In this document: positions 16,739 through 25,571 of the stretch, in pieces
Numbering within the stretch: position 1 is the first letter of the stretch
Layout: each line of letters opens with the position of its first letter
NCBI GenBank assembly: GCA_965140355.1
Contig: OZ223195.1
Span: forward strand, 372,001-436,000
Direction: 5' to 3'
Length of the DNA stretch: 64,000 bases
Origin: Acetobacterium sp965140355
GTDB lineage: Bacteria; Bacillota; Clostridia; Eubacteriales; Eubacteriaceae
Program-made: the position numbers and the translations under genes
Notes under the pieces: generated by a model
Told to the model about the DNA's origin: nothing
Database searches by the model: none
Seen by the model: only the letters and a program-made list of their open reading frames with translations

Positions 16739-17992
16739 TTATTTATTCCACTTGGAAAAATCCAGGGTTGCAAAATAATCTTCCGGGGTTTCAGCTCGTC
16801 GAATCAGTTCGGTCGTCCCATCTTCTTTTAACAATACCTCTGCCGAGCGGAGCTTGCCGTTATAGTTATAACCCATCGCAAAACCGTGAGCGCCAGTATC
16901 GTGCAGGACAACCAAATCACCGATATCAATCTTGGGAAGCTTTCTGTCGATGGCAAATTTGTCGTTATTTTCACATAATCCGCCAGTGACGTCATAAATA
17001 TGATCTAGTGGTTCGTTTTCTTTTCCCATAACCGTGATATGGTGATAAGCTCCATACATTGCCGGTCTCATCAAATTCGCCGCACAAGCATCGAGACCAA
17101 TGTATTCTTTATGCGTATGTTTTTCATGAAGCGCAGTTGTTACCAGATGTCCGAACGGTCCTAAAACAAAGCGACCCAGTTCGGTATAAATAGAGATATC
17201 GCCCATTCCGGCCGGGACCAGAATTTCTTCAAAGGCTTTTTGAACACCACGTCCCACCTCCGCGATATCGGTCGGTTCTTGATCAGGCAGATATGGAATT
17301 CCCACTCCACCGGAAAGGTTGATGAAAGCAATATGAGCACCTGTTTCCTGATTCAGTTCCACCGCGGTTTTAAAAAGGATTCGTGCCAGCGCTGGATAAT
17401 ATTCATTTGCGATTGTGTTACTGGCCAAAAATGCATGGATGCCAAAATGCTTAACGCCTTTGCTTTTTAAGATTTTAAAACCTTCTGTCATCTGTTCTCT
17501 GGTAAAACCATATTTAGCCACTTGCGGAGTATCCATAATAGCATTATCGATCACAAAATCACCACCAGGATTAAACCGGCAACTAATGGTTTCGGGAAGC
17601 TCGGCTACTTCTTCCAGGAAGTCAATATGCGTAATATCATCCAAAGTAATCAGGGCATTGAGTTTTCTGGCCAATTCAAAGTCTTCTCTTGGCGTGACGT
17701 TAGAAGTAAACATGATGTCTGTTCCGGTGAAACCAACCGTATCTGACATTAACAGCTCAGTATATGAAGAACAATCGACCCCACAGCCTTCTTCCTTTAA
17801 AATTTGCAAAATAGTGGGATTGGGTGTCGCTTTAACAGCAAAATATTCTTTATAACCGGGATTCCAGGAAAACGCCTTTTGTAAATTGCGGACATTTTCG
17901 CGAATCCCTTTTTCGTCATAGAGATGAAAAGGAGTGGGGTATTGGCCAACTATTTCTGTTAATTTTTCTTGATTAATAAATGTTTTTTTCAT
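16739..17992 (-). CDS. lysA: Diaminopimelate decarboxylase
   Basis: A 417-residue fold-type III PLP decarboxylase catalysing the last step of lysine synthesis. The PLP lysine is in YFAVKATPNP near residue 52. The glycine loop region LINLSGGVGIPY and the active-site Cys in GGLCENNDKFA are present. It begins 2 nt after the stop of the TrmB-like regulator, with AAAGGA inside the regulator end, so the two are co-transcribed. The repeat element and dapL follow. Confidence 0.93.
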   Translation of the reverse strand: MKKTFINQEKLTEIVGQYPTPFHLYDEKGIRENVRNLQKAFSWNPGYKEYFAVKATPNPTILQILKEEGCGVDCSSYTELLMSDTVGFTGTDIMFTSNVTPREDFELARKLNALITLDDITHIDFLEEVAELPETISCRFNPGGDFVIDNAIMDTPQVAKYGFTREQMTEGFKILKSKGVKHFGIHAFLASNTIANEYYPALARILFKTAVELNQETGAHIAFINLSGGVGIPYLPDQEPTDIAEVGRGVQKAFEEILVPAGMGDISIYTELGRFVLGPFGHLVTTALHEKHTHKEYIGLDACAANLMRPAMYGAYHHITVMGKENEPLDHIYDVTGGLCENNDKFAIDRKLPKIDIGDLVVLHDTGAHGFAMGYNYNGKLRSAEVLLKEDGTTELIRRAETPEDYFATLDFSKWNK

Positions 17993-17994
17993 AT

Positions 17995-18693
17995 TTATCG
18001 GTTTCCTTTCGTTAGTTCAATCAGCTTTATTTCATTTTTCATTGAATCTTTAAACAAATCAACCAGATTTTGTTTATGTGAATACAAACAGGTTGAATGT
18101 TCGCCATTATTAATATCTCCGGTAAGGACATTTGTAGAATCGGCAATCAGTCGGATTTGCGGCAGCGGTTGACTGGTAGTATAAATAATTGCGCCCTCCA
18201 GTTTGATCGCTTCATTGGTGATAATCACCATTTTTATGCCGCGCTGAATGGCCTTTTCGATGGTCGTTAAAATTGAGTTCAGAATCAGAACCGATACCGA
18301 AATGTAGATCCGTTCTTTGGCTTCTAAGATCATATTTTGTAACTTATTCATAATATTGACTTCACCCTTGATGGTAATATAGCCCTCCACCGCATCCCGT
18401 TTGCTGGGAATCGTTCTAACCAGATTTTCTTCCGACTCTTGTAATTTTCTGATTTTATTTTGACAGAACTCTTTGATCGAAACCGGAGTATATCGGATGG
18501 TCGCTTCTTCAATAACATAAGCTGCTCCTTTTTCCACCAGCGACGCAAGCGATGTATAAGCATTAGATCTTGATATCCCGGTTATCTTGGCAACTTCATA
18601 ACCATTTAGATCACCTTCCGAAAGAAGTGTTAAATAAATCGCTGCTTCATGTCGGGTCAAACCAAATTGGGTCAGTCGTTCAACACTATCCAT
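17995..18693 (-). CDS. TrmB-family transcriptional regulator
   Basis: A 232-residue protein with an N-terminal TrmB-type winged helix (LTRHEAAIYLTLLSEGDLNGYEVAKITG, split over residues 12-40, then SRSNAYTSLASLVEKGA) and a C-terminal effector domain of the phospholipase-D-like TrmB type. Family members repress or activate metabolic genes in response to small ligands. Here it precedes lysA by 2 nt, so it likely regulates lysine synthesis genes and itself; the ligand is unknown. Two dyads lie downstream of its predicted promoter and could be autoregulatory sites. Confidence 0.85.
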   Translation of the reverse strand: MDSVERLTQFGLTRHEAAIYLTLLSEGDLNGYEVAKITGISRSNAYTSLASLVEKGAAYVIEEATIRYTPVSIKEFCQNKIRKLQESEENLVRTIPSKRDAVEGYITIKGEVNIMNKLQNMILEAKERIYISVSVLILNSILTTIEKAIQRGIKMVIITNEAIKLEGAIIYTTSQPLPQIRLIADSTNVLTGDINNGEHSTCLYSHKQNLVDLFKDSMKNEIKLIELTKGNR

Positions 18694-18785
18694 AAATTAA
18701 TCATTCCTCATTTGTATTTTCAACGACAGGTGGTGCGATACCATTTTTACAAAGAAACATCTTTAACGATTGATTCCTTAAAGTA

Positions 18786-18850
18786 CTAATACTATTTTAT
18801 ATAGTGTTCCTGCTTAGTAAGACTCTACACTAAAATTTATTTTTTGTCAA
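18786..18850 (-). promoter_or_regulatory. Promoter and dyads upstream of the trmB-like/lysA operon
   Basis: TTGACA (18845-18850), a 17-bp spacer and TAGAGT (18822-18827) form a promoter on the minus strand. Downstream lie the dyads TAGTGT/ACACTA (18802-18807 with 18826-18831) and ACTAT-N5-ATAGT at about 18791-18805. They are candidate TrmB operators. Confidence 0.45.
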
Positions 18851-18863
18851 GAATGATTATAAA

Positions 18864-18893
18864 AAAACAGCCTGAAAATTTTCCCGCTGTTTT
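18864..18893 (-). terminator. Terminator of the MORN lipoprotein gene
   Basis: AAAACAGC/GCTGTTTT stem (18864-18871 with 18886-18893) followed on the minus strand by a T-run. Confidence 0.8.
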
Positions 18894-18905
18894 AATAATC
18901 ACCAT

Positions 18906-19325
18906 TTATGGACCAATATATTGATCGTTTGCGAACGTGCCAACATAGGTTGTCCCATCGGCCATTGTCAATGTTCCTTTACCTTCCATCTTACCTTCTT
19001 TGAATTCGCCAACATAGGTATTGCCATTTTCCGTTTTTGTCCCATAACCGTCAAGCTTTCCGTATTTCCATTCACCTTCAAATTTCGTCCCGTTATACCC
19101 CGTCGCAACCCCTTGACCATGGAGTTTCCCATCTTTCCATTGACCTTCGTAAATCACATCTTTGGAGTAGGTAAACTTTCCATAACCATTTGGCATCCCG
19201 TCTTTCCATTCACCAGAATAAGTACCGCCACCATAAGATTGTGTCCGGACACAACCACTAGTCAATATTAATAAACTGAGTAACATAAATATTAAAACTA
19301 TCGGCGCTCTAACTTTTCTTCTCAT
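18906..19325 (-). CDS. MORN-repeat lipoprotein
   Basis: A 139-residue secreted lipoprotein. A signal peptide with hydrophobic core LIFMLLSLLILTSGC ends in a lipobox (LTSG-C, Cys25), so it should be anchored to the outer face of the membrane. The mature part is four MORN repeats plus a partial fifth, each of the form Y-x-G-x-W-K-x-G-x-x-x-G-x-G. MORN repeats form beta-hairpin solenoids; bacterial roles are mostly unknown. The frame can open at TTG 19340, but the ATG at 19325 directly follows GGAGAGGG. It is monocistronic with its own terminator. No function is assigned. Confidence 0.85.
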   Translation of the reverse strand: MRRKVRAPIVLIFMLLSLLILTSGCVRTQSYGGGTYSGEWKDGMPNGYGKFTYSKDVIYEGQWKDGKLHGQGVATGYNGTKFEGEWKYGKLDGYGTKTENGNTYVGEFKEGKMEGKGTLTMADGTTYVGTFANDQYIGP

Positions 19326-19511
19326 CTCTACCCTCTCCAATCTGCTTACACTTTCGTCGAAAATAACTATTTACAATGAATTTCACCAATATTATATCTC
19401 ATTTTTTTAAAATAATAAATATAATTTCTTAAGCGATGTCAAACCATCATAGTCAGATTGCGAGTAAATTAAAAATATTCATATCGACGATTGTCAAGGC
19501 ACAACTAAAAA

Positions 19512-19560
19512 GATCATTCAGGTTAAAACCATATAACGATTGGTTTTAATCCGAATGATC
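19512..19560 (-). terminator. Terminator of the beta-CASP nuclease gene
   Basis: Twenty-base arms (19512-19531 with 19541-19560, one bulge or mismatch pair) followed on the minus strand by TTTTT. Confidence 0.85.
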
Positions 19561-19594
19561 AGAAAATATTTTTATTTGGATCGTCTGAAGTTTA

Positions 19595-21232
19595 TTAATT
19601 ATTTTTGTTATTGACATTTTCACATTTTATCTCTAAATCACTCACAAGATTTGTAATTGCAGTTAGCTTTTCCGATGAAGATGTTTTGCTACTTGTGATA
19701 CCATTTTTTTTCATCGCTATTTCTAATTCATCGTGGATATCCTGAAGATTGTTTTTTATTGCTGCCATTTGTTTTTTTTCATAAAGACTTTTTTTGATAC
19801 CATCAGCAAAGAAGACTTCTTGATTTTCCAAATCATATTCACAGACATCTTCAATTACAATACATTCATAACCAAGATGTTTTTTTACTAAATCAGCAAA
19901 AGCTATTTTGGGAGGTTCTTCGCCGTGAACAAGGAATATTTTTTTTGGTTGTTTTTTAAATCCAGAAATCCAATTTAATAGATCACTCTGATCAGCATGA
20001 GCAGAGAAACCCTCTAAAAAATAAATTTCCGCGTTAACCTGAATCCGTTCATTAAGAATTCGTACATATTTTTCGCCGCTGACAATGGCCCGCCCAGTCG
20101 TTCCTTCCGCTTGGTACCCAACAAACACAATGCTTGATTTTTTTTGCCAAAGGTAATGTTTTAAATGATGCTGAATTCTTCCAGCATCAGCCATCCCGCT
20201 AGCAGCAATAATAATTTTTGTCGATTCATTCTCATTTAAGGCTTTCGATTGAACGATATTTTTAGTAAAATTCAAATTTCTAAAATAAAGAATTTCCTCT
20301 CCTTTTTTAAGACTTTCTTTTGTTGCAGTATTAAAATAGTGAGCATTTCTGCGAAATATTGCGGTTGCATCGATAGCTAGGGGACTATCAATATAAACCA
20401 TAATTTTATCCAGTTGATTCTGGTATTTTTCATGATTATCATAAAACAATTCCAATTCATGAATTAAATCCTGCGTACGACCAAGGGCAAATGATGGTAT
20501 CACAACGGTCCCACCACGTTTAATGGTTTTTAAAATAATATCAATAAAGCGCTTGCGACTTTCTTCATGAGTTTCATGATTACGATCACCATAAGTCGCT
20601 TCCATGATAAGATAGTCAGCTTCTGAGATGAGCGTTGGATTATTAAGCATCCGTTGATTGGCTGCTCCAATATCTCCGGAATAAACCAATTTAGATTCTT
20701 TTTCACCCTCTTTCACCCAAAGTTCAATAATTGCCGCACCAAGAATATGTCCAGCTTCATTTAGTCTTATTGTGATATCGGGATTAATTTCAAATTGATT
20801 ATCATAGGCAACCGGATAAAAATAGCGTTTGCATGCACCTGCCTCTTTTTGTGTATAAAGTGGCAAAATCGAATGTCGCCCAGATCGCTTCAAATGTTTG
20901 TTTTTCCACAAAGCTTCCATTTCATGAATATATCCGCTATCTTGAAGCATAATATCGGCAATTTCAGCTGTTGCACCGGTACAATAAATTGCTCCCTTAA
21001 ATCCTTTTTTAATAAGCAACGGAATACGGCCACAATGATCAATATGAGCATGACTTAAAATCATAAAATCTATTTCAGCCGGATCAAAATCAAATTCCTG
21101 TTCATTTAATTCTTCTAAAACTTCACTTCCTTGAAACAAACCACAATCTAAAAGAAATTTGTATCGATCAGTGGTAACTAAATGACATGAGCCCGTGACA
21201 GAAATTGCCGCGCCTAAAAATTTAATTTTCAT
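19595..21232 (-). CDS. Metallo-beta-lactamase / beta-CASP RNase (RNA-specificity MBL hydrolase)
   Basis: A 545-residue CPSF73-like nuclease. The MBL metal motif SHAHIDHCG lies near residue 60, with further ligands in EAGHILGAA and YSGDIG. The beta-CASP domain follows (VVIPSFALGRTQD, ASGMADAGRIQHHL). The RMMBL motifs GFSAHADQSDLL and LVHGEEPPKIAF close the catalytic part. A helical tail of about 70 residues with charged repeats follows and may mediate oligomerisation. Such enzymes act on RNA, but the target is unknown. The start follows a GAGGCG ribosome binding site. Confidence 0.9.
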   Translation of the reverse strand: MKIKFLGAAISVTGSCHLVTTDRYKFLLDCGLFQGSEVLEELNEQEFDFDPAEIDFMILSHAHIDHCGRIPLLIKKGFKGAIYCTGATAEIADIMLQDSGYIHEMEALWKNKHLKRSGRHSILPLYTQKEAGACKRYFYPVAYDNQFEINPDITIRLNEAGHILGAAIIELWVKEGEKESKLVYSGDIGAANQRMLNNPTLISEADYLIMEATYGDRNHETHEESRKRFIDIILKTIKRGGTVVIPSFALGRTQDLIHELELFYDNHEKYQNQLDKIMVYIDSPLAIDATAIFRRNAHYFNTATKESLKKGEEILYFRNLNFTKNIVQSKALNENESTKIIIAASGMADAGRIQHHLKHYLWQKKSSIVFVGYQAEGTTGRAIVSGEKYVRILNERIQVNAEIYFLEGFSAHADQSDLLNWISGFKKQPKKIFLVHGEEPPKIAFADLVKKHLGYECIVIEDVCEYDLENQEVFFADGIKKSLYEKKQMAAIKNNLQDIHDELEIAMKKNGITSSKTSSSEKLTAITNLVSDLEIKCENVNNKNN

Positions 21233-21393
21233 TTTAATTCGCCTCTTTCTTCATTCTCAATCCAAATATAGGAATTTATCCAATGCTAATATTTAAAGTC
21301 GACACTCAATCTGGTCATTGCTTGTTTTATTAAAATTACTTTTACTTTATTCATATCCAACTTTCTCAATTTTACGCAAACTTACACGAGCAA

Positions 21394-21434
21394 AAAAACA
21401 AAGAATTAAAGATGATCTTTAATCCTTTGTTTTT
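21394..21434 (-). terminator. Terminator of the DUF815 ATPase gene
   Basis: Twenty-base arms (21394-21413 with 21415-21434, near-perfect) followed on the minus strand by a T-run. Confidence 0.85.
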
Positions 21435-21454
21435 ACAATTGTCACCTTTTATGC

Positions 21455-22777
21455 TCACTCAATAATTTCCGATCGAACAGATACGAGGTGATTGATAAAT
21501 TGCTGTGCCGTCCGACCGGAAATACCACCGTGTTGAAGTTCCCATTTATTGGCTTCCTGATGTAATATTTCCTCCGACAAGTTGAGTTTTTCGCGCTTAG
21601 CTAACTCGTCAACGATTCCAAAATAATTTTTTTGGCTTGGTCGTTCAAAAAAAATAGTCACTCCAAAGCGATTGACTAATGATAGTTTTTCCTGCATGGT
21701 ATCGGAACGATGGATATCATCACCAGATTCCATATCACTACGATCATTCCATGTTTCACGAATCAGATGGCGTCTGTTTGAGGTCGCATAGATTAATATG
21801 TTTTCTGGTTTTGTTTCAACACCACCTTCAATAACAGCCTTAAGAAATTTATATTCAATTTCGAATTCTTCAAAAGAAAGGTCATCCATATAAATAATAA
21901 ATCGATAGTTGCGATTTTTAATTTGAGCAATAACATTTGATAAATCACGAAACTGATGTTTGTAGATTTCGATCATCCGTAAACCCTGATCATAAAATTG
22001 ATTTACAATCGCTTTAATGCTGGTGGATTTTCCTGTTCCACTGTCTCCAAACAACAATACATTATTAGCTTTTCGCCCCTCTACAAAAGCTTTAGTATTT
22101 TCAACAAGTTTTTGTTTTTGGTTTTCATAACCAACCAGATCAGCAAGCATAACCTTATCCATATTATTGATCGGATTAAAAACAATACCGTTGCCAGCTG
22201 CTTTAGAAACAATTCGAAAAGCCTTGTTTAACCCAAACATCCCCACCCCATATTCTTGATAGAATTTCGTAACCTGATCAAAAAAAGCTTGTTGATCAGG
22301 TGCCACAGCTAATTCTAGATTAAGTTTTTTGACTTTTTCACTAACATTCTGGTTATACATGAACTCTGGTTTTTTTATCGCCTGATAATTCGTCAGATGG
22401 CTAAAACAATCAATCTCCAGAGCATTTTCTAATTCAGAAAAATCGAAATCGAAAAGATCTTTAAAAATTTTACAATCATTCAAAGCAAAAAAGTTAACGG
22501 TACCATCCTTCTTACCAACCTTTTCACAAGTTAAACTAAACGGATTTTCATTTGTCATCAATATAAAAGTTAAGTAATGATGCCAGATGTTACGGTCAAA
22601 TCCAAAATCGGTGGCAATTTCCAATAACAACTTGATTTGTCGATAACATTCCGCTATCAAGATTTCTTTGGAATCTTCACCTGCGTAGAACCGCTCGTAG
22701 AGTTGTCCCATCTGTTTTAAGAGGTTATCGGGATCTGAGTCAGTATAAAGTATCAATTTTGCTATCATTCGATTCAT
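21455..22777 (-). CDS. DUF815-family AAA+ ATPase
   Basis: A 440-residue predicted ATPase. The N-terminal half is helical and of unknown role. The C-terminal half has Walker A LLFGDSGTGKSTS, Walker B FIIYMDDLSFEEFE and a sensor segment ILIYATSNRRHLI, followed by a lid region. This layout is typical of DUF815 proteins, whose function is not established. The ATG at 22777 has AAGGAG 7 nt upstream; the longer frame to 22825 lacks one. It stands alone between terminators. Confidence 0.85.
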   Translation of the reverse strand: MNRMIAKLILYTDSDPDNLLKQMGQLYERFYAGEDSKEILIAECYRQIKLLLEIATDFGFDRNIWHHYLTFILMTNENPFSLTCEKVGKKDGTVNFFALNDCKIFKDLFDFDFSELENALEIDCFSHLTNYQAIKKPEFMYNQNVSEKVKKLNLELAVAPDQQAFFDQVTKFYQEYGVGMFGLNKAFRIVSKAAGNGIVFNPINNMDKVMLADLVGYENQKQKLVENTKAFVEGRKANNVLLFGDSGTGKSTSIKAIVNQFYDQGLRMIEIYKHQFRDLSNVIAQIKNRNYRFIIYMDDLSFEEFEIEYKFLKAVIEGGVETKPENILIYATSNRRHLIRETWNDRSDMESGDDIHRSDTMQEKLSLVNRFGVTIFFERPSQKNYFGIVDELAKREKLNLSEEILHQEANKWELQHGGISGRTAQQFINHLVSVRSEIIE

Positions 22778-22921
22778 GATGTTCTCCTTTGGTTTCGTTA
22801 ATCGTGTTGACCATAGCATTAACAATCGTTTAAACTTGGTATCAGTGTTTAGTTTATCATTACCGTTATAGCACCGTCAACCTGGTAAAACGTTATCAAA
22901 ATAATTAACCTATTTATTCAA

Positions 22922-22954
22922 AAAAACCATTTTGTTATCAACAAAATGGTTTTT
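22922..22954 (-). terminator. Terminator of the first chemoreceptor gene
   Basis: A perfect 15-bp stem (22922-22936 with 22940-22954) with a 3-nt loop and flanking A/T runs. Confidence 0.9.
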
Positions 22955-22971
22955 AATAAGTTAACTCGGAC

Positions 22972-25290
22972 TTATCGAAGTTGGAACTGGTCAATCATTT
23001 GTTTTAATAAAACGGATTGTCCTGACAGTTCTTCACTGGCGGCAGCACTTTCTTCAGCCGTTGCCGAATTCTGCTGGACAACCTGTGCAACTTGCTCAAC
23101 GCCGGTATTGATCTGGGCAATCCCTGAAGCTTGTTCATTAGATGCTTTCGCAATATCCCCAATTAAATCATTAACTTTTTCAATACCAGCAACAATTTCA
23201 TTTAAAGCGGCTGCTGTTTCGTCAGCAATTTTGGTTCCATCTTGAACTTTATTGATGGACCCTTCAATCAGCCCAGTTGTTTCTTTAGCCGCATCGGCAC
23301 TTCGTGCCGCCAGCGTTCTTACTTCTTCAGCGACGACGGCGAAACCTTTACCATGTTGTCCAGCTCGGGCTGCTTCCACCGCCGCATTAAGCGCCAGAAT
23401 ATTTGTCTGGAAAGCGATATCATCAATTACCTTGATAATTTTAGAAATATCTACTGAAGATTGATTAATGTCGACCATTGAACGTTGCATTTCCAACATT
23501 TGAGCGTTCCCTTTTTCAGCATTATCCATTACGTCAGCCGCCAATTCTCTGGCTTTATTTGCATTCACTGCGTTAGTTTTAGTCTGGTCAGCAATTTCGG
23601 TAATCGATGCTGTCAGTTCTTGTATTGAACTGGCCTGTTCCGTTGAACCTTGGGCTAAACTCTGACTGCTATCAGAAACCTGATTCGCACCGATATTAAC
23701 CTGTGCTGATGCATTATTGATATCTGCTAACAATGAGTTCAAGGTTACCACAATCATATTTAATGCATCACTAACAGCGGTAAAATCGCCGCCATAAGCA
23801 TTAATTTCATCGATCGCTAAATTTCCATTACCGATTTCTTTGGTTACTGTAGAAATCTCGGTAATAATGGTTTTAAATCGACTTCCCATCGAATTAACTG
23901 CTTGTTTTAAAATATCAAAACTGCCCTGATAATAACCATTAATAGTCTCGTCTAAATTGCCATCAGAAATTGACGCCATTACATTCCCGACTTCTTCAAG
24001 TGGTCGTATCATTACTTCGAGAATCCCGTTCATACCGCTAATCAGCTCCTGCCAAGATCCCATAAACTTCGTTTCATCAGCGCGGATGCTCAAATCGCCC
24101 TGCATCGCGGCAGTAGTGAGTATAATTGCATCACTGATTAAATTGTCAATGGATTCTTTGACATTCTGAAGATTTGTTTCAATCGATAAGAATTGTTTAT
24201 AAACATCAGCTGTATGCTCATCTGGTTCTTGAATATTCATATCAAAGTCCAAGTTTCCTTCTGCCAGACGATTTAAATTTTCAGCTAGTCTTAATATTTC
24301 AATTTCTGAATATTTGTAAGCACTTGTTGTTGCGGTCGTGCTAAATGAAGTTTCTACATAACCAATGGTTTCACCTTTTTTATCAATAATCGGTGTTGTA
24401 TCCATACGATAGTATCCGCCCCGAAATTCAAAAGGAAATTCGACTCGACCTGATTTTCGGTATGCTTTAACACCACAATCTTCATTTTTACACATGTCCA
24501 AATTTGAATTACAGCAATCATCACCATACAATTCTTCACGTTCTTCTTTTTTTCCGGTGGAGACTCTCAAGTCATGAAGTGTTTTATTAATAAACATCCA
24601 TTTCAGGTCATTATCAACTACCGTAATTCGATATGGCATGGCATCAAGAATAGCCTGAAAGAAATCGCGTTTATCTGCAATCGTTTTAATCGTTTGCTTA
24701 ATTTGAACAGCCGTTTTTTCATAATCACCAGTCAGCTCATTGTTAAACGATTGATCTGCTAAATCACCGTTTGCAGCAATTTCGGTGATATCCTGTAGAT
24801 TACGCATCATTACACCGACTGATTTCTGCATTGCCAATAGATGCATGCCTAATACATCCTTTTCAGATTTCGGGGAAATGATTACGGATAAATCACCTTC
24901 AGCCATTTTTTGGGTTGCATCCGCTTGATTTTTGATATGTTTAGCTAGATCAGATAACGCTGCTGCCATGAATCCCAATTGATCATTGATTGCTTTATCA
25001 GTCTCTAAGTCTACTCCAACTTCAACATCACCTTCAGCTAGTCCACTAACCGCTTTGGCTAATTGTGACATTCTGTTTGAAATATTCTTGATTGCAAATA
25101 ATATTACCCCTATCATCGCAATTAAAGCTACTAAAAAAACCAAAACTAAATTGTTTTGGATATTTGCAAATTGATCGTAATTTTGGCTGACAATGTTCAT
25201 CGCAATACCAACCGCTACAATGAATATCAGCGTAACCGGTATCACTATAGATATCAAAATTTTAGACATCAAACTTTTTACACTTTTCAT
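22972..25290 (-). CDS. Methyl-accepting chemotaxis protein, PAS type with Cys motif (MCP1)
   Basis: A 772-residue chemoreceptor. Two membrane helices (about residues 12-35 and 45-65) enclose only a short external loop, so there is no extracytoplasmic sensor domain. HAMP-like segments follow. A PAS domain around residues 210-330 carries C-x7-C-x4-C-G (within DCCNSNLDMCKNEDCG), shared with the two other receptors here. Then come more HAMP-like units and the signalling hairpin with the conserved tip DDIAFQTNILALNAAVEAAR. It probably senses an intracellular redox or ligand signal through the PAS domain; the cofactor is unknown. The ATG at 25290 follows AAGGAG. No cheW or cheA is nearby. Confidence 0.93.
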   Translation of the reverse strand: MKSVKSLMSKILISIVIPVTLIFIVAVGIAMNIVSQNYDQFANIQNNLVLVFLVALIAMIGVILFAIKNISNRMSQLAKAVSGLAEGDVEVGVDLETDKAINDQLGFMAAALSDLAKHIKNQADATQKMAEGDLSVIISPKSEKDVLGMHLLAMQKSVGVMMRNLQDITEIAANGDLADQSFNNELTGDYEKTAVQIKQTIKTIADKRDFFQAILDAMPYRITVVDNDLKWMFINKTLHDLRVSTGKKEEREELYGDDCCNSNLDMCKNEDCGVKAYRKSGRVEFPFEFRGGYYRMDTTPIIDKKGETIGYVETSFSTTATTSAYKYSEIEILRLAENLNRLAEGNLDFDMNIQEPDEHTADVYKQFLSIETNLQNVKESIDNLISDAIILTTAAMQGDLSIRADETKFMGSWQELISGMNGILEVMIRPLEEVGNVMASISDGNLDETINGYYQGSFDILKQAVNSMGSRFKTIITEISTVTKEIGNGNLAIDEINAYGGDFTAVSDALNMIVVTLNSLLADINNASAQVNIGANQVSDSSQSLAQGSTEQASSIQELTASITEIADQTKTNAVNANKARELAADVMDNAEKGNAQMLEMQRSMVDINQSSVDISKIIKVIDDIAFQTNILALNAAVEAARAGQHGKGFAVVAEEVRTLAARSADAAKETTGLIEGSINKVQDGTKIADETAAALNEIVAGIEKVNDLIGDIAKASNEQASGIAQINTGVEQVAQVVQQNSATAEESAAASEELSGQSVLLKQMIDQFQLR

Positions 25291-25458
25291 TCTTCTCCTT
25301 CTTTTCAAGCTCTACATCAATGAATTTTAATTCATTAACCTGTCTTATTAAGCCGATTTAACATGGTCATATTATATCTGATCATGGTCGTAAACTCAAC
25401 CGTTTATTTAGGGTTCGGACATTAATTATAAGCTGCTCACTTAAGCGAAAATTAAAAA

Positions 25459-25504
25459 AACTGCCAGCAGACCCCGTTTAAATTAATCTGGAAAACTGAC
25501 AGTT
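25459..25504 (-). terminator. Terminator of the second chemoreceptor gene
   Basis: A 9-bp stem (25459-25467 with 25496-25504, one G-U pair) followed on the minus strand by TTTTTT. Confidence 0.65.
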
Positions 25505-25571
25505 CTATTCGTTGTTTTTAATTACCGTTAGTTAAGCGTCATGATTTTTATCTAAATGACGCTTAAAATCA

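Noticed and set aside
16554..16778. 74-codon rightward ORF
   Set aside because: It lies inside the 171-bp palindromic repeat and the end of lysA; the second repeat copy does not preserve the frame.
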